A program made the position numbers and the translations under genes. Positions 5,833 to 10,962 of a stretch of 10,962 nucleotides of DNA are shown here, in pieces. Source of the stretch: Prolixibacteraceae bacterium (GTDB taxonomy: Bacteria; Bacteroidota; Bacteroidia; Bacteroidales; Prolixibacteraceae); the NCBI GenBank assembly GCA_014380255.1, contig JACMKG010000164.1:1-10962 (forward strand), written 5' to 3'. Under the pieces are notes generated by a model. That model was not told where the DNA came from and searched no databases. It saw nothing but the letters and a program-made list of their open reading frames with translations. The first letter of the stretch is position 1. Every line of letters begins with the position of its first letter.

Positions 5833-8388
5833 ATGAAACATTTACTTAGCATCGGGTCAAAAAAAACAACCCTCTTACTAGGATGCATTCTATTATCATT
5901 AAGTGTTTTCTCCCAGCCTAAACAATCGGTCATGTGGTTTGACAAGCCCGCATATCAACCACGAATATTTACCTATCAAGCGCAGGAATTTACAAATCCA
6001 TTCCACTTCGAAAAGAAAGGGTGGTTCGAAGCGCTTCCTGTGGGGAACGGACGATTGGGTGCCATGGTGTTTGGTGGCGTAAACTCCGAAAGGATACAGC
6101 TTAACGAAGAAAGCTTGTGGGGAGGATATCAAAGGGAAACTACCAACCCTTTGCAAGGAAATGGATTGGCTGAAGTACAAAGATTATTGTTTGAAGGCAA
6201 AATAGATTCGGCGCAATTGATAGCGTCTAAAAAATTAATGGGAATACCCCTCCGAATTAACCCATACCAGTCGCTTGGAGATTTATTTATCGAAAATCTT
6301 AATAATCCGGAAGATTCTTTGTACACCGGTTACATCCGCAGACTTAGTCTGGATTCGGCATTAAACGTTACACAATATACACAACATGGTATTAAATACC
6401 GTAGAGAGGTATTTGCATCTCATCCGGCAAATATTATTGTAGTTAAAATTAGCTGTGATAAACCCAAAGGGCTGAACCTGCGTTTCCGGCTTACGCGCGA
6501 AATAGACGCTTTTGCCGCTAAAGTAAATGAGTTTCCATCATGTATTGCATTGCGGGGACGAGTGGATACCAAAAATGACAAGGGTGAAGATGTAGGAATG
6601 TATTTTAACACCTACGTAAATGCTTCGACTAAAGACGGAGTGGCTCTGGTGGATAGAAACGGAATGCTAACCATCAAAGATGCTTCCGAAATAGTTTTGC
6701 ATATTGCTGCAGCAACCAGTTATGCCGGAAATGATCCTGAAAAAACATGCCTGAAAACTCTAACCAATACCGCTCAAATACCGGTTCAAACTTTATTTCA
6801 GGCACATCTCGCAGATTACCAATCGTTATACAACCGTTTATCTTTAAATATATCACCAAAAGCTGATCCTTATGAACTGCCTCAGGATTTACGTTTAAAA
6901 AGGGTTGCAGAGCGGGATTTCCACGATCCGTATCTCTCTCAATTGTTGTTTCAATATGGCCGGTATCTTTTAATCGCGTGTTCACGAAAAGGTGATCTGG
7001 CTGCCAATTTACAGGGAATCTGGAACCAAAGTGTTCGTCCGCCATGGAGTTCCGATTACCATACAAATATTAACCTGCAAATGAATTACATGGGAGCTGA
7101 GGCTGCTAACCTGGCTGATTGCACCTATCCACTTTATGATTTAATGGACTCACTGGCAATTCATGGTAGTAAGACAGCAAAAAAAATGTACAATGCCAAA
7201 GGGTGGGTGGTACATCACCTTACCGATGTTTTCTGGCGCACAACACCGGCCGATGGAGTTGTAGGAATTTGGCCAATGGGAAGTGGGTGGTTGGCTCATC
7301 ATCCTTTCGATCATTATCTGTTCTCTTCTGACACAGCATTTCTAAGAAAACGTGCCTATCCTTTAATGAAAGGAGCGGCAGAATTTTATCTCGATTTCCT
7401 GAAACCTATACCCCAAGGCTTACCAAATGCCGGAATGCTTGTTACCAATCCTTCTCATTCGCCCGAAAATGCATTTGAAAGACCAGATGGCACCCAATTT
7501 CAATTTACTTACGGAGCTTCTATGGATATGCAAATTATCCACGAGCTATTTTCAAATTGTATTCAAGCTATAAACATTTTGAGTACCAGAAGCAACCCAT
7601 TTGAACCAGCTTTTAAAGCCAAAATTGAAGCGACACTAAAAAGGCTTGCTCCTTTCAAGATAAGTCCAAGCACCGGTGGAATTCAGGAGTGGGTAGAAGA
7701 TTACAAAGAACCTGAAATCGGACACCGTCATGTTTCACATTTATATGCATTATTTCCCGGATCACAAATCAATTCGGATACTCCCGAATTGTATGCAGCA
7801 GCCCGGAAAACTCTGGAACGTAGATTAATAGGAAATCCAAATGCGGAAAAGGAAGAGGCTCGCAACAAGTATAAGAGTTACGGTAGTTATTTGAATGGAA
7901 AAAGCTTTGGCGGATGGCAAAGTGTTTGGATAAGTATGATGTGGCTTCGTCTTGGTAAGGCAGAACAAGCTTACGAACATCTTCATTATCAGCTTAAATA
8001 CGGGTTGAATTCTAATTTTTTTGGATGGGCTACCCAACTCGATTCGAATTTTGGTTCTACTGCTGTTATTGCTGATATGCTTGTACAGAGTCATACTGGA
8101 ACAATTAATATTTTACCGGCTTTACCAAAACTCTGGGACTCAGGCTCTGTCACTGGATTACGTGCAAGAGGTGGTTTTGAAGTGGATGTAACCTGGCAAA
8201 ATAACAAAGCAACTTATCTGAAAATAACATCAGCTAAAAATAATAAATGCAAGTTGCAGCTTAATGGCGTAGGTGTTTCTAAGGTCATTTCTTCAGGTAA
8301 AGAAATTGGTTTTAAACGCAATAATCAAGGAATAGAGTTTGCAACAGCTCCCGGAAGGTCATACGAAATAATAGTAAAAAGCAATTAA
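5833..8388 (+). CDS. Secreted GH95-family glycosidase (alpha-L-fucosidase/alpha-L-galactosidase type)
   Basis: From the ATG at 5833 the protein has 851 residues and a clear signal peptide (likely cleavage before Gln28, after S-V-F-S). An in-frame ATG at 5776 adds 19 residues ahead of it and is less likely. The N-terminal sandwich carries WFEALPVGNGRLGAMVFGG (64-82) and L-N-E-E-S-L-W-G-G, a GH95 hallmark. The (alpha/alpha)6 barrel shows HTNINLQMNY (410-419), SHSPEN with Glu545, HRHVSHL (631-637) and QLDSNFG with Asp737. These correspond to the His/Asn-x-Asn, general-acid Glu and Asp positions known from GH95 alpha-1,2-L-fucosidase. Two departures from the usual family sequence are NYM where NYW is common, and GWATQLDSNFG where HPPFQIDGNFG is common. 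Having His rather than Thr before N-I-N favours L-fucose over L-galactose, by my memory of the family. It opens a new group of genes after the hairpin at 5630-5691. Confidence 0.92.
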   Translation: MKHLLSIGSKKTTLLLGCILLSLSVFSQPKQSVMWFDKPAYQPRIFTYQAQEFTNPFHFEKKGWFEALPVGNGRLGAMVFGGVNSERIQLNEESLWGGYQRETTNPLQGNGLAEVQRLLFEGKIDSAQLIASKKLMGIPLRINPYQSLGDLFIENLNNPEDSLYTGYIRRLSLDSALNVTQYTQHGIKYRREVFASHPANIIVVKISCDKPKGLNLRFRLTREIDAFAAKVNEFPSCIALRGRVDTKNDKGEDVGMYFNTYVNASTKDGVALVDRNGMLTIKDASEIVLHIAAATSYAGNDPEKTCLKTLTNTAQIPVQTLFQAHLADYQSLYNRLSLNISPKADPYELPQDLRLKRVAERDFHDPYLSQLLFQYGRYLLIACSRKGDLAANLQGIWNQSVRPPWSSDYHTNINLQMNYMGAEAANLADCTYPLYDLMDSLAIHGSKTAKKMYNAKGWVVHHLTDVFWRTTPADGVVGIWPMGSGWLAHHPFDHYLFSSDTAFLRKRAYPLMKGAAEFYLDFLKPIPQGLPNAGMLVTNPSHSPENAFERPDGTQFQFTYGASMDMQIIHELFSNCIQAINILSTRSNPFEPAFKAKIEATLKRLAPFKISPSTGGIQEWVEDYKEPEIGHRHVSHLYALFPGSQINSDTPELYAAARKTLERRLIGNPNAEKEEARNKYKSYGSYLNGKSFGGWQSVWISMMWLRLGKAEQAYEHLHYQLKYGLNSNFFGWATQLDSNFGSTAVIADMLVQSHTGTINILPALPKLWDSGSVTGLRARGGFEVDVTWQNNKATYLKITSAKNNKCKLQLNGVGVSKVISSGKEIGFKRNNQGIEFATAPGRSYEIIVKSN

Positions 8389-8395
8389 CTGAAAT

Positions 8396-9379
8396 ATGAA
8401 AACATACAACTGGGGTATTATCGGAACAGGTTTTATTGCCCGTAAAATGGCTGAAGCATTGCCTTTTGTACCGCAATCAAATCTGTTCGCAGTGGCTTCA
8501 AGAAATATTGAAACCGCAAACGATTTTGCTTCAACCTATAATTGTAAACCTTATGACAGTTACGAAGAACTGATAACTGACCCTGAAATTGACATTGTGT
8601 ACGTGGCAACGCCTCATAACTATCATTGCGAAAATACTTTAATGGCCATTAGTAACGGAAAGCATGTACTTTGTGAAAAACCTTTTGCTGTAAATACTCG
8701 CGAAGTACTTTCCATGATTGGTGCAGCCCGTGATAAAGGAGTATTTCTGATGGAAGCGCTTTGGACACGTTTTAACCCTAACATTATTCGCGCGAAAGAA
8801 ATACTTGATTTAGGACAACTGGGTAGAATTAAGCTGATTACGGCCAATTTTGGCGATCGTAAACCTTTCCATCCTTATAATAGATTTTACAGTCAGGAAT
8901 TGATTGGCGGCGCGTTGCTTGATATGGGAATTTATCCCTTGTTTAATGTACTGCTGATGATGGGCAAACCTCAATCAGTGCAGGCCATGGCCGTCATTGG
9001 ACAAACCGGGGTTGACCATACCTGCAGCATTGCGCTAGGTTACGGTGATGATGCAATGGCTGTAATCCATTCCACCATGCTTGCCGAAACGGAAAGTAAA
9101 GTGACGATTTATTGTGAGCAGGGAAAGATAGAATTCAGTCGGTGGGTTTATGCTCCTGAAAAGGTTACAGTTATACCTCTCGATGGTGAATCACAAGATA
9201 TTACGCAGAAATTGACAGGCAATATATATAATTACGAAGCTGTTGAGGTAATCAAATGCCTTGAACAAGGAAAAACCCAAAGCAGCCTGTGGTCATGGGA
9301 CGACAGCTTGATGCTTATTGGTGTACTGGATGAAATCAGAGCCCAAATTGGACTGGTTTATAAAGGGCATGACATTTAA
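8396..9379 (+). CDS. Gfo/Idh/MocA-family NAD(P)-dependent sugar oxidoreductase
   Basis: The 327-residue cytoplasmic protein lacks a signal peptide. It begins with a Rossmann fold whose G-I-I-G-T-G-F-I-A (7-15) binds the nucleotide. It then has A-T-P-H-x2-H (71-77), the family E-K-P motif with Lys95, MEALWTRFNP (119-128), and GGALLDMGIY (171-180) with Asp176 and Tyr180. The M-E-A-L-W-T-R-F-N-P motif and the length resemble the dimeric dihydrodiol/D-xylose dehydrogenase branch of the family, where a His, the E-K-P lysine and a Tyr near residue 180 form the active site. The substrate is not known; a monosaccharide released by the PUL is the natural guess. Its ATG lies 7 bases after the GH95 stop, so the two genes are almost certainly co-transcribed. 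It is not a GH109 enzyme, which is longer and exported. Confidence 0.93.
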   Translation: MKTYNWGIIGTGFIARKMAEALPFVPQSNLFAVASRNIETANDFASTYNCKPYDSYEELITDPEIDIVYVATPHNYHCENTLMAISNGKHVLCEKPFAVNTREVLSMIGAARDKGVFLMEALWTRFNPNIIRAKEILDLGQLGRIKLITANFGDRKPFHPYNRFYSQELIGGALLDMGIYPLFNVLLMMGKPQSVQAMAVIGQTGVDHTCSIALGYGDDAMAVIHSTMLAETESKVTIYCEQGKIEFSRWVYAPEKVTVIPLDGESQDITQKLTGNIYNYEAVEVIKCLEQGKTQSSLWSWDDSLMLIGVLDEIRAQIGLVYKGHDI

Positions 9380-9391
9380 TTTTGATGAGTA

Positions 9392-9425
9392 AAAAGTAGG
9401 TTAAAGCTGTAGACAGGCCTCTTTT
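9392..9425 (+). terminator. Weak hairpin between the oxidoreductase and GH2-like genes
   Basis: AAAAG-T-AGG (9392-9400) can pair with CCTCTTTT (9418-9425) with one bulged T, and CTG/CAG can pair inside it. The right arm ends in a T run, as in a weak intrinsic terminator. The stem is imperfect and AT-rich, so read-through into the GH2-like gene 26 bases later is likely. No promoter is recognisable in 9380-9451. Confidence 0.25.
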
Positions 9426-9451
9426 ATGGTATTATTTAAAATAGAAGAATA

Positions 9452-10962
9452 ATGGACAACAAGTTTTTCAAATACTTTCGATATACCTTAAGGGTAATTT
9501 TCTTATTGATTATTGCTCAATTTAATGTAAATGCATTAGCCGGCGACCAAAAAGTGCAGGCCAAAACTGTACCTATATTTCGGTCGGAAAAAATACTTAA
9601 CGGAGAGTGGTTGTTTCAACCTGCTTATGGCAAGGCAGAGGCTGCCCCAGATACTACAGCATGGGGCAAAATCAGGGTGCCGGGAGCCTGGGCTACGCAC
9701 AACACCTGGTGGACCAGGGTTCCTGAAATTAGCCTGAAGGGAACCGGGCCTTCCTGGAATGTAGACATGTCAACGCTCAATAAAAGCTGGTACGAACGCT
9801 CTTTCATTGTTCCCGAAAATTGGAAGGGAAAGACAGTAGAATTGGAGATCGAGAGAGTTTCAACAGATGCCGTAATCTTTATAAATGGGAACAAAGCGGG
9901 CCATGTTGAATGGTATTCGGGCAAAGTGGATATTACTCCATGGGTTCAGTGGGGAAAGGAGAATAAAATCCGGATACTGGTTGTAGCCACACCGGAGCAG
10001 GATAAAGTGGCCGTGTTAATGGGTACGGCCGAATCTCAGGTTACCTTTTCGAATGCCTCTTTACCCACACGGGGTATTACCGGGAACATTATTCTTGGCT
10101 GTCGTCCAACCGGCTTGCGTATAGAAGATTGTTTTGTAAAAACATCTTTTCGCAAAAAAACAATTGAGGCTGAAATTGAATTCTCTAACTACCGACCCAA
10201 CGAGCAAATTATTACTGTAAGTAAAATGTCGGACGCTAAAGGTGTTGTTGTTAAGCAATTTACCGATACTCTTATCCTCAACGGCAAACAGAGTGCTTTT
10301 GCTAAAACATCTTCACGATGGGAAAACCCGGTTCTTTGGGATCTGGATTCGCCTTATTTGTACACCTATACATTTATGGTTTATAAATCGGGGGTTTTGG
10401 TCGACAGTTATGATCAAACTTTTGGTTTCAGAGAGTTTTGGATTGATGGGAAGAACTTTTACTTGAATGGTACGCGGATTAACCTTCGGCCTACACTAAA
10501 TCCTCCGGGAGATGGTATGACTGAACTCATTGCAGGATGTATTTCGGGGTTAAAGAAAACAGGGTATAATTTTGCCGAATTTTGGCCAAGCAACTATGAT
10601 CAACGGGGCGATATACGCGATTTGAACGAGATTATTGAGGTAGCTGATAAAGAAGGGTTCCTGTTGTCAGGTGTAATTTTACCCTTTACTTCATACATTG
10701 TGGACAATACCTGGTCCTTTCGTTGGGATCAGCCGGGTGTTAAGGAAAAATGGGAAAAACGGATGCTTCTGGCATTTAAAAAGCAGCGAAACCACCCGTC
10801 AGTTGTAATGTGGGGAACCGCTCCTAATTTCTACGGTAATCCTCAGGATCAAAATCCATTGTTACTTGGACAAAAAGGATGGATAAAAGATAACGCTTTT
10901 TGGAGCAGAAATGCCGCAGCGGCACAGGAAGCCTTAGCCGTAATAAAGAAGCACGACAATAC
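9452..10962 (+). CDS. Exported GH2-like glycoside hydrolase, N-terminal part (runs off the window)
   Basis: An open frame of 503 codons starts at 9452 and continues past the right edge without a stop. An N-terminal hydrophobic segment (about residues 14-30) with A-L-A-G suggests a Sec signal peptide. The GH2 order is visible: a jelly-roll sugar-binding domain (about 47-218, with L-N-G-E-W, V-P-G-A-W, W-Y-E-R-S-F and V-x-I-N-G-x-K-A-G-H). Next comes an Ig-like domain (about 220-328, with P-V-L-W-D-L-D-S-P-Y-L-Y and F-G-F-R-E-F). The start of a TIM barrel follows (from 329, with F-Y-L-N-G, A-D-K-E-G-F, and RNHPSVVMWGTAPNF at 446-460). In standard GH2 enzymes R-N-H-P-S-x-x-x-W is followed by S-x-G-N-E with the acid/base Glu; here the text is G-T-A-P-N-F, with Phe460 after Asn459. 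The nucleophile region lies outside the window. Activity (beta-galactosidase, beta-glucuronidase or other) cannot be set. Confidence 0.85.
   Translation, partial: MDNKFFKYFRYTLRVIFLLIIAQFNVNALAGDQKVQAKTVPIFRSEKILNGEWLFQPAYGKAEAAPDTTAWGKIRVPGAWATHNTWWTRVPEISLKGTGPSWNVDMSTLNKSWYERSFIVPENWKGKTVELEIERVSTDAVIFINGNKAGHVEWYSGKVDITPWVQWGKENKIRILVVATPEQDKVAVLMGTAESQVTFSNASLPTRGITGNIILGCRPTGLRIEDCFVKTSFRKKTIEAEIEFSNYRPNEQIITVSKMSDAKGVVVKQFTDTLILNGKQSAFAKTSSRWENPVLWDLDSPYLYTYTFMVYKSGVLVDSYDQTFGFREFWIDGKNFYLNGTRINLRPTLNPPGDGMTELIAGCISGLKKTGYNFAEFWPSNYDQRGDIRDLNEIIEVADKEGFLLSGVILPFTSYIVDNTWSFRWDQPGVKEKWEKRMLLAFKKQRNHPSVVMWGTAPNFYGNPQDQNPLLLGQKGWIKDNAFWSRNAAAAQEALAVIKKHDN

Noticed and set aside
5881..5890. 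L-L-L-G-C in the GH95 signal peptide as a lipobox
   Set aside because: Only four or five hydrophobic residues precede the Cys while the main hydrophobic core follows it; a standard signal peptide cut after S-V-F-S fits better.
6674..7066. A 130-codon open frame on the - strand within the GH95 gene
   Set aside because: It lies opposite the most conserved GH95 catalytic segment, with no recognisable domain or start context; it is a shadow of the coding strand.
9704..9721. Perfect short palindrome CCTGG-TGGA-CCAGG
   Set aside because: It lies inside the conserved sugar-binding domain of the GH2-like gene, encoding T-W-W-T-R, with only a 5-bp stem; chance is sufficient.
10242..10466. A 74-codon + strand open frame inside the GH2-like gene
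   Set aside because: It is in another frame of the continuous 503-codon GH2-like reading frame, which carries clear domain motifs.

Overview
The window comes from a Bacteroidota chromosome (AT-rich, about 35-45% G+C by hand count). It holds most of a polysaccharide utilization locus (PUL), all on the + strand. The assignment rests on a SusC/SusD pair typical of Bacteroidota, a FecR-type anti-sigma factor just upstream, an STN signalling domain on the SusC, and exported glycoside hydrolases downstream. A free-living or marine Marinilabiliales-type host is my guess from the style of the proteins, and the window alone cannot show it.

Layout. 2-271: C-terminal end of a FecR-like anti-sigma factor. 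272-361: spacer with two perfect 8-bp hairpins that share the same six-base loop. 362-3847: SusC/TonB-dependent transporter with an STN domain. 3867-5348: SusD lipoprotein. 5389-5592: small Cys/His-rich protein of unknown function. 5630-5691: nested inverted repeats, the inner one terminator-like. 5833-8388: secreted GH95-family glycosidase (alpha-L-fucosidase or alpha-L-galactosidase type). 8396-9379: cytoplasmic Gfo/Idh/MocA NAD(P)-dependent oxidoreductase. 9452 to the end: first 503 residues of an exported GH2-like glycosidase in which the usual Asn-Glu catalytic motif is not recognisable. No spacer exceeds 300 bases, and I see no tRNA, rRNA, CRISPR array or mobile element.

How the parts fit. 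SusC/SusD should bind and import a glycan. The STN domain of SusC should report ligand occupancy to the FecR anti-sigma factor, which would release an ECF sigma factor encoded left of the window; this is the usual trans-envelope circuit. GH95 would remove terminal L-fucose or L-galactose in the periplasm or at the surface, and the GH2-like protein would act on another linkage of the same glycan. The oxidoreductase has no signal peptide and starts 7 bases after GH95, so it probably acts on a released sugar in the cytoplasm. The substrate cannot be fixed from this window: no sulfatase, polysaccharide lyase or endo-acting enzyme is visible.

Most worth a second look: the twin identical-loop hairpins before susC, the small Cys/His protein, the GH2-like enzyme with a changed acid/base motif, and the nested palindrome after the susCD unit.
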